From positions 1 to 64,000 of the forward strand of contig CAYRLG010000004.1 of NCBI GenBank assembly GCA_964425195.1: 64,000 nucleotides of DNA. Direction: 5' to 3'. Shown piece after piece: positions 44,920 through 53,406 of the stretch. The position numbers and the translations under genes are program-made. The notes under the pieces were generated by a model that saw only the letters and a list, made by a program, of their open reading frames with translations, had not been told where the DNA came from and made no database searches. Source of the DNA: Desulfamplus sp964425195 (GTDB lineage Bacteria; Desulfobacterota; Desulfobacteria; Desulfobacterales; Desulfobacteraceae). Each line of letters begins with the position of its first letter. Positions within the stretch are counted from its first letter, which is position 1.

Positions 44920-45567
44920 TCATTTTTTATTTTTTTTGTCCCAGTCTGCCATAAATGAGGCAATTCCCTTGTCCGTCATGTGGTGAGATGCAAGAGAGTT
45001 TAGAACCTTGTAAGGAATAGTAGCTATATCTGCACCAAGTAGAGCTGAATTTAGCACATGTAGAGGATTTCTGACACTTGCCACAATAATTTCAGTAGTA
45101 TATCCATAATTTGAATAAATATCTACAATTTCACCAATTAGACGCATACCATCTTCAGAAAGATCATCAAGTCTGCCGACAAACGGACTTGCGTAAGTAG
45201 CACCAGCTTTTGCAGCCATAAGAGCCTGAAGAGCAGAAAATATAAGTGTTACGTTAGTTTTAATATTTTCGTTAGATAAAGTTCTAACTGCCTTTAATCC
45301 CTCAATTGTCATTGGAATTTTTACAACAATATTATCACTTATCTTTGCAAGTTCCCGTGCTTCTGTAACCATTCCGTTATAGTCGAGACTGATAACTTCG
45401 GCACTTACTGGTCCTTCAACAATTGAGCAGATCTCTTTTATGATATCTTTAAATTCGCCTTGTTCTTTAGCAATTAAAGATGGATTAGTTGTAACTCCAT
45501 CTACCATTCCCATGCTGTTGGCATCTTTTATTTCGTCAATATTGGCTGTATCTATAAAAAATTTCAA
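44920..45567 (-). CDS. tal: Transaldolase, fructose-6-phosphate aldolase type
   Basis: 215 residues from the TTG at 45567. The ATG at 45579 overlaps the GGAGG site, and family members start MKFFIDTANIDEIK. Motifs include GVTTNPSLIA, VVKIPMT with the Schiff-base Lys, TNVTLIFSALQA and ASPFVGRLDD. It links pentose phosphates with fructose 6-phosphate. The length equals the TalC/MipB group. Confidence 0.93.
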   Translation of the reverse strand: MKFFIDTANIDEIKDANSMGMVDGVTTNPSLIAKEQGEFKDIIKEICSIVEGPVSAEVISLDYNGMVTEARELAKISDNIVVKIPMTIEGLKAVRTLSNENIKTNVTLIFSALQALMAAKAGATYASPFVGRLDDLSEDGMRLIGEIVDIYSNYGYTTEIIVASVRNPLHVLNSALLGADIATIPYKVLNSLASHHMTDKGIASFMADWDKKNKK

Positions 45568-45635
45568 TCTATCCTCCATTTATATAACTATCAATTTATA
45601 AAAATAATTTGGCAACTGATTTATATTATTCTCTA

Positions 45636-46148
45636 TTATTTAAAAAGATCTATAGTCTGATCATTATCATTTTGAACTGCTTTTAAAAGGTTTTTTACAC
45701 TGCTTCCTAACACTGGATGAATTACATCAGGAGCTATATCACAAAGAGGTCTTAACACAAAGCATCTTTTATCCATTCGCGGGTGAGGGATAGTCAGAGT
45801 ATCTGTATTTATAACCATATTCTCATAAAAAATAATATCAAGATCGAGAATCCTTGGACCAAATCTTATACTCTTTTCATATTGACCAAGTTTCTGCTCA
45901 ATGCTCTTTAAACTTGCCATTAATGTTACTGGGTCAAGTTCTGTCTCTATTTTTAATGCACTGTTTATAAACCAATCCTGATCTTTGTAATCAACAGGAG
46001 CTGTTTTATAGAAATGGGCAACATCAACCACCTTTGTTTTAGGCAGAGTGTTTATATGCTCTATCCCCTTAAGGCAGTTATCATATTTATCTCCTATGTT
46101 TGAACCAATGGAGATAAAAGCTGTTTTCATGGTCTTTTTTTGTATCAT
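45636..46148 (-). CDS. folK: 2-amino-4-hydroxy-6-hydroxymethyldihydropteridine pyrophosphokinase
   Basis: 170 residues. AFISIGSNIGDKYDNC, the substrate loop YKTAPVDYKDQDWFINSALKIET, and GPRILDLDIIFYENMVI with IPHPRMDKRCFVLRPLCDI are diagnostic. An internal ATG (46130) is equally plausible as the start because neither has a good ribosome site. It supplies folate, the cofactor class used by the MetF cluster. Confidence 0.94.
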   Translation of the reverse strand: MIQKKTMKTAFISIGSNIGDKYDNCLKGIEHINTLPKTKVVDVAHFYKTAPVDYKDQDWFINSALKIETELDPVTLMASLKSIEQKLGQYEKSIRFGPRILDLDIIFYENMVINTDTLTIPHPRMDKRCFVLRPLCDIAPDVIHPVLGSSVKNLLKAVQNDNDQTIDLFK

Positions 46149-46203
46149 TGTTTGCTTTATTAAATTATATCAACGTAAAAAGTCTGCATTCAAATGAACT
46201 TGA

Positions 46204-46353
46204 TCAATCTAAGGTTTGATTTAAATATGGTTTAGATAAGGCTGTTAAGTTTGAAAATAAAGGCTGAGGGTCTCCTTTTTTACCGCAACCAGCCAATAAA
46301 CATGCAGATACCAAAAGAGTCATTAATATTATGGGTAAAAACATACCTCTCAT
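46204..46353 (-). CDS. lptM: LptM-like small lipoprotein
   Basis: 49 residues: MRGMFLPIILMTLLVSACLLAGCGKKGDPQPL then a Ser/Leu/Lys tail. The LLAGCGKKGDPQPL segment is the LptM lipobox and conserved tail. Its ATG overlaps the argH TGA as ATGA, so it is translationally coupled. LptM helps assembly of the LptD/E translocon, which implies an LPS outer membrane. Too short for most ORF filters. Confidence 0.85.
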   Translation of the reverse strand: MRGMFLPIILMTLLVSACLLAGCGKKGDPQPLFSNLTALSKPYLNQTLD

Positions 46354-47819
46354 ATCTTCAATCTCGCTGCTGCCTGTTGAACTGCTTTTTTCACATTCTC
46401 ATAGCTTGTGCTGCCATGCGTGATTCGGCGGGAGATCATCTTTTCAATAGAGAGAAAATCAAAGATATCCTCTTCAATTAGATCAGAAAAAGTTTTTAAC
46501 TCCTCAAGCGATAACTCATGCAGCTCCTTAGATTTACATATACGCTTACCTGATTTACTACCTTCATCACGCTTATCATTCTCATTTACATCAACACACT
46601 TTCCACCAGAACTCTTTCCACCGTCGTTAAGGGCAAACGCAACAGCCTTTCCAGATACTGAATGAGCCTCGCGAAACGGCATTCCCTTGACTACAAGATA
46701 ATCAGCAAGATCAGTTGCGTTAAGATAACCTTTTTTGGCAGCACTGAGCATATTTTCCCTGTTAATTTCAATATTTGGAAGCATTCTTGAGTAGATATCA
46801 ATGCACGCTTTAAGAGTATTTACAGTATCAAAAAGTGGCTCTTTATCCTCTTGCATATCTCTATTGTAGGCAAGGGGGAGCGATTTCATCAAAGTTATGA
46901 TTGCCATTAGATTGCCTACAACCCTGCCTGTCTTTCCTCTCACAAGTTCAGCAACATCAGGATTTTTCTTTTGGGGCATAATACTTGAGCCTGTAGTAAA
47001 AGCATCAGATATTATAATAAAGGCAAATTCTGATGATGACCAGAGAATAAGCTCTTCAGAAAATCTTGAAAAGTGGATCATGCAGATAGCAGCATCAGAT
47101 ATAAACTCCATCACAAAATCTCTGTCTGCAACAGAATCCATGCTGTTATCAGAGACCTTTGCAAATCCTAATAATTCCCGTGTCAATTCACGATTAATTG
47201 GATAGGTTGTGCCTGCAAGTGCAGCAGAGCCGAGCGGCATAACATCAGTCCGTTTTAACGAATCTTCAAATCTCTCATAATCTCGTTTAAACATCTCATA
47301 ATACGCCATAAGATGATGAGAAAATAATACCGGCTGTGCCCGCTGGAGATGGGTATATCCAGGCATCACAACGTCAATATATTTTTGTGCTGTTTGGACA
47401 AGCACCTTCTGCAGCTCAAGAAGAGCGTCCATAACAGCTTTAGTCTCTGCTTTAAGATAGATTCTAACATCTAAAGCTATCTGATCATTTCTGCTTCTTC
47501 CTGTGTGGAGTTTTCTTGCAACTGTTCCAGCAGCTTCGCCTAATGCACTTTCAATGTGCATGTGAATATCTTCAAGAGCATCAGAATATTCAAACTCTCC
47601 GTTTGCAATTTTAGCTCTAACCAGTTCAAGCCCCTTTAAAAGAGTCTCTGCTTCATCGTGCGTAATTATTGACTGACAAGCCATCATTTTTAAATGGGCT
47701 ATGCTGCCGTCAATATCGCAATTATAAAGCACTTTATCAACATCAATAGAAGAGGTGAACCGCTCTACCATCTTATCTGTGCTTTGGGAAAATCTGCCGT
47801 CCCAAGGTTTTTGTGCCAT
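46350..47819 (-). CDS. argH: Argininosuccinate lyase
   Basis: 489 residues, longer than the usual 455-465. WDGRFSQ at the start, HTGRSRNDQIALDVR and the GSSIMPQKKNPD signature loop are intact. The extra length is a hydrophilic insertion at about 397-435 (DGGKSSGGKCVDVNENDK and following) before the last helices, so activity is probably kept. It yields arginine and fumarate. The gene is 118 bp after argG. Confidence 0.96.
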   Translation of the reverse strand: MAQKPWDGRFSQSTDKMVERFTSSIDVDKVLYNCDIDGSIAHLKMMACQSIITHDEAETLLKGLELVRAKIANGEFEYSDALEDIHMHIESALGEAAGTVARKLHTGRSRNDQIALDVRIYLKAETKAVMDALLELQKVLVQTAQKYIDVVMPGYTHLQRAQPVLFSHHLMAYYEMFKRDYERFEDSLKRTDVMPLGSAALAGTTYPINRELTRELLGFAKVSDNSMDSVADRDFVMEFISDAAICMIHFSRFSEELILWSSSEFAFIIISDAFTTGSSIMPQKKNPDVAELVRGKTGRVVGNLMAIITLMKSLPLAYNRDMQEDKEPLFDTVNTLKACIDIYSRMLPNIEINRENMLSAAKKGYLNATDLADYLVVKGMPFREAHSVSGKAVAFALNDGGKSSGGKCVDVNENDKRDEGSKSGKRICKSKELHELSLEELKTFSDLIEEDIFDFLSIEKMISRRITHGSTSYENVKKAVQQAAARLKI

Positions 47820-47937
47820 TATCTGATTTCCAATTTTTAGAAGTTTATAAACAGTAGAGATGCAAAATCTGGTATTTTATAATAATTGTATTGCTCATTG
47901 ACCTGTCAAATCTTTTCTCCAAATGGGAGAAAATTAT

Positions 47938-49146
47938 TTATATTTTCTTATTTTTTGCAAGTTTTCTGATTCTAAGTCTTAGAGCATTTAGTCTGATAAA
48001 ACCCTCTGCATCTTTTTGCCTATAAACATTATCATCTTCAAATGTTGCAAACGATTCATCATAAAGGCTTGCATCAGACTCTCTGCCAAGCACATAACAA
48101 CCGCCTTTATAGAGCTTTAGACGAACACGACCAGAGACATTAACCTGAGTCTCATCAACCATTTTTTGTAAAAGCTCCATTTCAGGAGAAAACCAGAATC
48201 CATTATAAATAAGTTCTGCATATTTTGGAATCAATGAGTCTCTCAGATGGGCAACTTCTCTGTCCAGGGTGATTGACTCCATGCTCATGTGGGCAAGCCT
48301 TAAGATGGTGCCGCCAGGGGTTTCATACACTCCTCTTGATTTCATTCCAACAAAACGGTTTTCAACAAGATCGATTCTGCCGATGCCGTTTCTGCCGCCT
48401 AAAGTGTTTAGATGCTTCAAAAGTGAGGCAGGCGACATCTCTTGACCATTGACTGCAACAGGGTTCCCTTGTTTAAATGTTATATCAACTATTTCAGGCT
48501 TATCTGGTGCATCTTCAGGTCTGATTGACATGGTGTACATATCATCAGTTGCAGGCTCCCAAGGATTTTCAAGGACTCCGCCCTCATAACTTATATGGAG
48601 CATATTGCGATCAGTGCTGTAAGGTTTTGCTTTAGTCTGCGGAACTGGAATTCCATGGTCTGCTGCAAAATCAATAAGTTTTGTTCTTGATGTTAAATCC
48701 CACTCTCTCCAGGGCGCAATAATTCTTATGTTCGGCTGCAATGCAAAGTATGATAACTCAAATCTCACCTGATCATTTCCCTTACCAGTTGCACCATGGC
48801 TTACTGCATCAGCTCCTTCCATTGCTGCAATCTCAATCTGGCGTTTGGCAATCAGAGGTCTTGCAATAGATGTCCCTAAAAGATACTGCCCTTCATATAT
48901 TGCATTTGCCCTGAATGCAGGAAATACAAAATCTCTTACAAACTCCTCTCTTAAATCTTCAACATAAGCCTTAACTGCACCTGTTTTAAGTGCTTTTGCC
49001 TCAAGACCGTCAAGCTCCTCTTCCTGTCCTAAATCAGCAGTTAATGTAACTACTTCGCATTTATAGGTCTCAATAAGCCATTTTAATATTACAGATGTAT
49101 CTAATCCGCCTGAATAGGCAAGAACCACTTTTTTAATATCTGACAA
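47938..49146 (-). CDS. argG: Argininosuccinate synthase
   Basis: 402 residues. VVLAYSGGLDTSVILKWL is the PP-loop, and SHGATGKGNDQVRFELSY and TPGGTILRLAHMSMESITLD follow. It joins citrulline and aspartate. It begins 1 bp after the PD-(D/E)XK-like gene stop on the same strand, so these are translated from one transcript. Confidence 0.97.
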   Translation of the reverse strand: MSDIKKVVLAYSGGLDTSVILKWLIETYKCEVVTLTADLGQEEELDGLEAKALKTGAVKAYVEDLREEFVRDFVFPAFRANAIYEGQYLLGTSIARPLIAKRQIEIAAMEGADAVSHGATGKGNDQVRFELSYFALQPNIRIIAPWREWDLTSRTKLIDFAADHGIPVPQTKAKPYSTDRNMLHISYEGGVLENPWEPATDDMYTMSIRPEDAPDKPEIVDITFKQGNPVAVNGQEMSPASLLKHLNTLGGRNGIGRIDLVENRFVGMKSRGVYETPGGTILRLAHMSMESITLDREVAHLRDSLIPKYAELIYNGFWFSPEMELLQKMVDETQVNVSGRVRLKLYKGGCYVLGRESDASLYDESFATFEDDNVYRQKDAEGFIRLNALRLRIRKLAKNKKI

Positions 49147-49147
49147 T

Positions 49148-50020
49148 TTATTTCTCCATATTATAATTATAATTTTTAATAGTGTTGAAATTTACAATCT
49201 CCATTGTGTCACTATTCATGGTTAGAGCGTAAATTCCTTTGGTGCTTAAGTAAGTTATAAAAGATTCATCTAAATATAGTGATGAAAATATTGGATAGAT
49301 TTTATAACCTCTATATTCAGGAAAATATTCAAAAAGCTCGCTGCTATTAACAAAAGCTGCAAATTTTTCAACATCGCGAGTTTCAGGAGATGATTTTGTT
49401 TCGTTTAATATAAAAACTCCATCACAAACAGCAATAGCATCAAACTCTCTCCGCTTGCTTTTATCAACCGTATTTCTCTTTTTTACTCTGATAGCAATAT
49501 AATCCAACTGTCCGCAGCCAAAATACTCTTTAGCAATACGAGGAATATTTGGGGCAACAATATCTTCAACAACAGTTCCCATCTTATTGGCAAGGTCGCC
49601 CCATTGGCGGTTCATAGCGGATATCTGCTGCTTTGTAGTCTCTACCTGCCTATCAGTATGCTGTTTTAGGCTCTCTATTTGTTTATCAGTTTGCTGCTTT
49701 AAATTCTCTATCTGTTTATCAGTTTGCAGCTTTAAATTTTCTATCTGTTTATCAGTTTCCTGTTTTGTAGTATCTATTTGTTGCGTTATGGCGATTATCT
49801 GTTTTTTAGACCAATCTTTATACTCGCCCATCTCATTTTTGAATTCACGCATTTCATCTTTGAACTCGTTCATCTCATCTTTGAACTCGCTCATCTCGTC
49901 TTTAAAATCTCGCATCTCTCTGGCAAATCTATCAACAGACATATTTACCTGAAGCTGAGTGTATGCGAGTTTTCCCACTAACTCTTCAAGAAATGATAGT
50001 TTTTCTGCCGCTTCTCCCAT
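49148..50020 (-). CDS. Coiled-coil PD-(D/E)XK nuclease-like protein
   Basis: 290 residues from the ATG at 50020 after AAGGAGG. Residues about 35-75 are heptads of the type FKDEMxE (five in a row), then four 11-residue units such as QTDKQIENLKQ (about 90-130), a long coiled coil. The C-terminal 150 residues resemble a restriction-endonuclease-like fold: EFDAIAVCDGVFILNETKSSPE, with Asp and the ExK pair as potential metal ligands. Such DUF3782-type proteins occur in many copies in bloom-forming or gliding bacteria; function is unknown. It interrupts the arginine genes between argF and argG. Confidence 0.75.
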   Translation of the reverse strand: MGEAAEKLSFLEELVGKLAYTQLQVNMSVDRFAREMRDFKDEMSEFKDEMNEFKDEMREFKNEMGEYKDWSKKQIIAITQQIDTTKQETDKQIENLKLQTDKQIENLKQQTDKQIESLKQHTDRQVETTKQQISAMNRQWGDLANKMGTVVEDIVAPNIPRIAKEYFGCGQLDYIAIRVKKRNTVDKSKRREFDAIAVCDGVFILNETKSSPETRDVEKFAAFVNSSELFEYFPEYRGYKIYPIFSSLYLDESFITYLSTKGIYALTMNSDTMEIVNFNTIKNYNYNMEK

Positions 50021-50075
50021 AAACACCTCCTTTTCATCGATTTACAATTCCCATTACCATGAAAAAGACTTATTG

Positions 50076-51011
50076 CTAAAAATTGGTTTTCAATATTAGC
50101 GTCTCAAGTATTGCCTTGTGCATGTGACGCTTATTTTCTGCTTGATCCCAAAATACTGCCCTGGGTGCTTCTAAAACATCTTCTGCAATCTCTTCGCCTC
50201 TGTGGGCTGGTAGGCAGTGCATTACCATTACATCAGATTTAGCTTTGGATAAAAGCTCTCTGTCCACCTGAAATCCTTTAAATGCAGCCTCTCTTTTTTT
50301 CTGTTCATCTTCCTGCCCCATGCTTGCCCAAACATCAGTATAGACAACATCAGCATCTTTTACAGCCTCAACTGGATTATGAGTAAAGATAGTTTTATAA
50401 ACAGACTTTGATCTGCGTCTTGAAGCAGAAGACTCTTTTACATAATCAGGAACACCATAACCTTCAGGAGTTGCAACTACAAGGTTGAGATCAAGCACTG
50501 CAGCAGCATTGACCCATGAATTTGCAACATTATTTCCATCTCCTACCCAGACAATCTTTTTACCCTGATATCCGCCTTTAACTTCAATAACTGTCATAAT
50601 GTCGCTTAAAATCTGGCATGGATGAAAAGAGTCAGTAAGAGCATTTATTACAGGAATTGTTGATGCTTTAGCAAATTTCTCAACTAAACTATGATCAAAT
50701 GTTCTCATGGCAAGTGCATCAATGTATCTTGAAAGAACTCTTGCTGTATCTTCTGCTGGTTCATTGCGTGATATCTGGGTATCTTGAGTGCTCATGTAAA
50801 TTGGAGTGCCGCCAAGCTGAATCATAGCTGTTTCAAAGGCAACTCGTGTTCTTGTCGATTTTTTGTCAAAGATAAGACCAAGACTTTTACCAATAAGAGG
50901 TCTGTCTGAGATACCTTGATTAAACCGTTTTTTAAGCTGAATAGCTCTCTGAAATAAATGTGTAAAATCATCTACTTCTAAATCAAGCAAAGAGAGTATA
51001 TCTTTCTTCAA
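50076..51011 (-). CDS. argF: Ornithine carbamoyltransferase
   Basis: 311 residues. Carbamoyl-phosphate loop KKSTRTRVAFETA, DSFHPCQ, the ornithine-side SMGQEDEQKKR and the HCLPAHRGEEI motif are intact. It makes citrulline. A short Arg/Ser-rich stretch (SSASRRRSKS) is in a surface loop. The ribosome site AGGAG lies before the ATG. Confidence 0.97.
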   Translation of the reverse strand: MKKDILSLLDLEVDDFTHLFQRAIQLKKRFNQGISDRPLIGKSLGLIFDKKSTRTRVAFETAMIQLGGTPIYMSTQDTQISRNEPAEDTARVLSRYIDALAMRTFDHSLVEKFAKASTIPVINALTDSFHPCQILSDIMTVIEVKGGYQGKKIVWVGDGNNVANSWVNAAAVLDLNLVVATPEGYGVPDYVKESSASRRRSKSVYKTIFTHNPVEAVKDADVVYTDVWASMGQEDEQKKREAAFKGFQVDRELLSKAKSDVMVMHCLPAHRGEEIAEDVLEAPRAVFWDQAENKRHMHKAILETLILKTNF

Positions 51012-51174
51012 AATCGTTTCTCCTTAAAAAGAAAAGCAGGTAACATATATAATTGCTACCTACTGTGAATTATCAATATATAATTTTTATATGAAAGTCT
51101 CTTAACGGACTTTCATTTTTCGTTGTGTAAGTGATTGCATGGGAGTTTAGATTAGACTCACACGGAATATTATA

Positions 51175-52347
51175 CTACAAAACAGTATCCAGAACATTCA
51201 CTAACTCATCAATCTCCTCATAAGTTATAATAAGAGGAGGAGCGAATCTTAAGATATTACCCTGTATTGCATTAATAATAAAACCTTTTTCTAAACATTT
51301 TTCTACAACAGGTGCAGCTTCAATATCAAGCTCTACACCAACAAGCAGCCCTTCACCTCTGACATTCTTGATTATAGAATGTTTACTTTTCAAAGATGTC
51401 AGCTTGTTTCTAAAATATTCTCCTTTATCTTTGCACTCTTGCAAAAAATCAGGCTCTGAAATGATAGACAAAACTGTTACTGCAACTGATGCCGCAAGAG
51501 GAGTTCCTCCAAATGTTGTGGCATGGCTTCCAACTGCAAAACCTTGTGCTGCTTTTTCTGTAGCGAGCATAGCACCCATAGGAAGCCCATTTGCAAGAGC
51601 CTTTGCAAGAGTCATAATATCTGGTTTAATATCATACATCTCATGGGCAAAAAGATGTCCGCAGCGTCCCATACCAGTTTGAACTTCATCAAATATCAGT
51701 AAAATTCCCTCTTTGTCGCACAAATCTCTGACTGCTCTTAAATATTGAGGATCAGCAGCAACCACCCCTCCTTCTCCTTGAACAGGCTCCATCATAACTG
51801 CACATACTGTATCATCAATTGACTCTTTGAGAGCATTAAAATCATTAAACGGAATATGGATAAAGCCCTCAACCAAAGGATTAAAACCATGTTTTATCTT
51901 ATCTTGACCAGTAGCAGTAAGAGTTGCCATGGTTCTGCCATGAAATGACTGCTTCATGGAGATGATTTTGTGACGACGATTGCCATCTTCTCTATTAAAA
52001 TATCTGCGTGCAAGTTTTATAGCTGCCTCATTTGCCTCTGCTCCTGAATTTGCAAAAAAGACTCTGTCTGCAAAGCTCTTTTCAACAAGCATTTTTGCAA
52101 GTTCTGCTTGTGGTTCTGTGTAGTAAAGATTTGAGACATGAATTAAAGTTGCTGCTTGGCGGCTGATTGTCTCTGTAATTGCAGGGTGGCAGTGTCCAAG
52201 GCTGCAAACTGCAATGCCTGCAAGAAAATCTGTATATTTATTACCCTCTTGGTCCCAAAGAGTTGAACCCTCGCCTTTTACAAAAACCTTTTTAATCCGT
52301 CCGTAAGTGTTAAAAATATATTTATCTGTCTTCTCGATTGTATTCAT
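51175..52347 (-). CDS. argD: Acetylornithine aminotransferase
   Basis: 390 residues. Class III aminotransferase: GSTLWDQEGNKYTDFLAGIAVCSLGHCHP, ANSGAEANEAAIKLAR, SFHGRTMATLTATG, LIFDEVQTGMGRCG and the PLP Lys in TLAKALANGLPMGAM. It makes N-acetylornithine with glutamate as donor and may also serve lysine synthesis. 104 bp separates it from argB. Confidence 0.96.
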   Translation of the reverse strand: MNTIEKTDKYIFNTYGRIKKVFVKGEGSTLWDQEGNKYTDFLAGIAVCSLGHCHPAITETISRQAATLIHVSNLYYTEPQAELAKMLVEKSFADRVFFANSGAEANEAAIKLARRYFNREDGNRRHKIISMKQSFHGRTMATLTATGQDKIKHGFNPLVEGFIHIPFNDFNALKESIDDTVCAVMMEPVQGEGGVVAADPQYLRAVRDLCDKEGILLIFDEVQTGMGRCGHLFAHEMYDIKPDIMTLAKALANGLPMGAMLATEKAAQGFAVGSHATTFGGTPLAASVAVTVLSIISEPDFLQECKDKGEYFRNKLTSLKSKHSIIKNVRGEGLLVGVELDIEAAPVVEKCLEKGFIINAIQGNILRFAPPLIITYEEIDELVNVLDTVL

Positions 52348-52451
52348 TTTATCTTTCCATTTTTTTGATAATATATCACAAAATTTTCCTTTACAAATCA
52401 GGATAGGGAAGAGTTATGGCTGTTCCCTATGGGATACTTAAGAGAGTATCT

Positions 52452-53321
52452 CTATAAAGTTACTTGAGTTCCAATACCAGAATCTGTAAAAAGCTCTAAA
52501 AGCAGAGCATGAGGTCTTGTACCATTGATTATGTGAGATTTTGACACTCCATTTTGAAGCACCTCTAAGGCACACTCCATCTTAGGAATCATACCACCCT
52601 TAATCTCGCCGCTTCGGATCATATTTTTTATGGTCTTGTGATTCACAGATGAGATAAGTTTTGATGTTGAATCAAGAAGCCCATCAACGTCAGTCATAAG
52701 AATCAGCCGTTCTGCATTAAGTGCTGATGCAACCTTGGAGGCAACAAGATCAGCATTTATATTATAGGTCTCTCCATGCTCGCCAACTCCCACAGGAGCA
52801 ATAACTGGTATAAAACCCTTGTCAGTTAAAGTGTGTATAATTTCAGGATTTATTTTAGAGACATTCCCAACCATACCGGGATCAATTATTTCAGGAGGAT
52901 TTCCCCCTTCACTCTCCTTATATATTGTCATCTTTTGGGCAACGATCAGATTTCCATCTTTGCCTGTAAGACCAACAGTCCGTCCGCCTTTTTGGTTGAT
53001 TCTTGCCACAATCTCTTTATTCACCTTACCGCCAAGAACCATCTCAACAACGTCCATTGTTTGACCGTCAGTGTAACGCATACCCCGCACAAAACTTGGA
53101 GTTATTCCCATTGCACCCAAAACTTTATTAATCTGCGGACCTCCGCCATGTACAACCACAGGATTTAATCCTACATATTTTAACAAAGTGATATCGCTTG
53201 CAAAATCATCTTTTAGATTCTCATCAACCATTGCATGACCGCCGTATTTTACCACAATGGTTTTGCCTGAAAATTTTTTTATATAAGGCAGTGACTCAAT
53301 CAATATATCTGCAACATTCAT
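52452..53321 (-). CDS. argB: Acetylglutamate kinase
   Basis: 289 residues. GKTIVVKYGGHAMV, VVHGGGPQI, GLTGKDG and the DVDGLLD segment are diagnostic for ArgB. It starts the arginine gene run. A VHGGGPQINKVLGAMGI loop and a MRYTDGQTMDVVEMVLGGKVNKEIV region suggest the arginine-sensitive hexameric type, but this is not certain. Confidence 0.96.
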   Translation of the reverse strand: MNVADILIESLPYIKKFSGKTIVVKYGGHAMVDENLKDDFASDITLLKYVGLNPVVVHGGGPQINKVLGAMGITPSFVRGMRYTDGQTMDVVEMVLGGKVNKEIVARINQKGGRTVGLTGKDGNLIVAQKMTIYKESEGGNPPEIIDPGMVGNVSKINPEIIHTLTDKGFIPVIAPVGVGEHGETYNINADLVASKVASALNAERLILMTDVDGLLDSTSKLISSVNHKTIKNMIRSGEIKGGMIPKMECALEVLQNGVSKSHIINGTRPHALLLELFTDSGIGTQVTL

Positions 53322-53351
53322 AATTATTACCTTTTATATTTTATAAACAGA

Positions 53352-53377
53352 TAGAGACGCACCACTATGCGCCTCTA
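53352..53377. repeat. TAGAGACGCAC-type palindromic repeat, copy 2
   Basis: TAGAG (53352-53356) pairs with CTCTA (53373-53377), then a mismatch, then CGCA (53358-53361) with TGCG (53368-53371). The core equals the repeat at 1712-1742. It lies between hslU and argB. Confidence 0.6.
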
Positions 53378-53406
53378 TTAGATAAACATTCAATTTTTAT
53401 AATAAA

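Noticed and set aside
45568..45579. ATG 45579 as transaldolase start
   Set aside because: That ATG overlaps the GGAGG ribosome site; the TTG at 45567 gives the family-typical MKFFIDTANIDE start and length.
49650..49770. Regular 33-bp repeats as a possible CRISPR array
   Set aside because: They have no unique spacers and encode in-frame 11-residue coiled-coil units of the PD-(D/E)XK-like protein.
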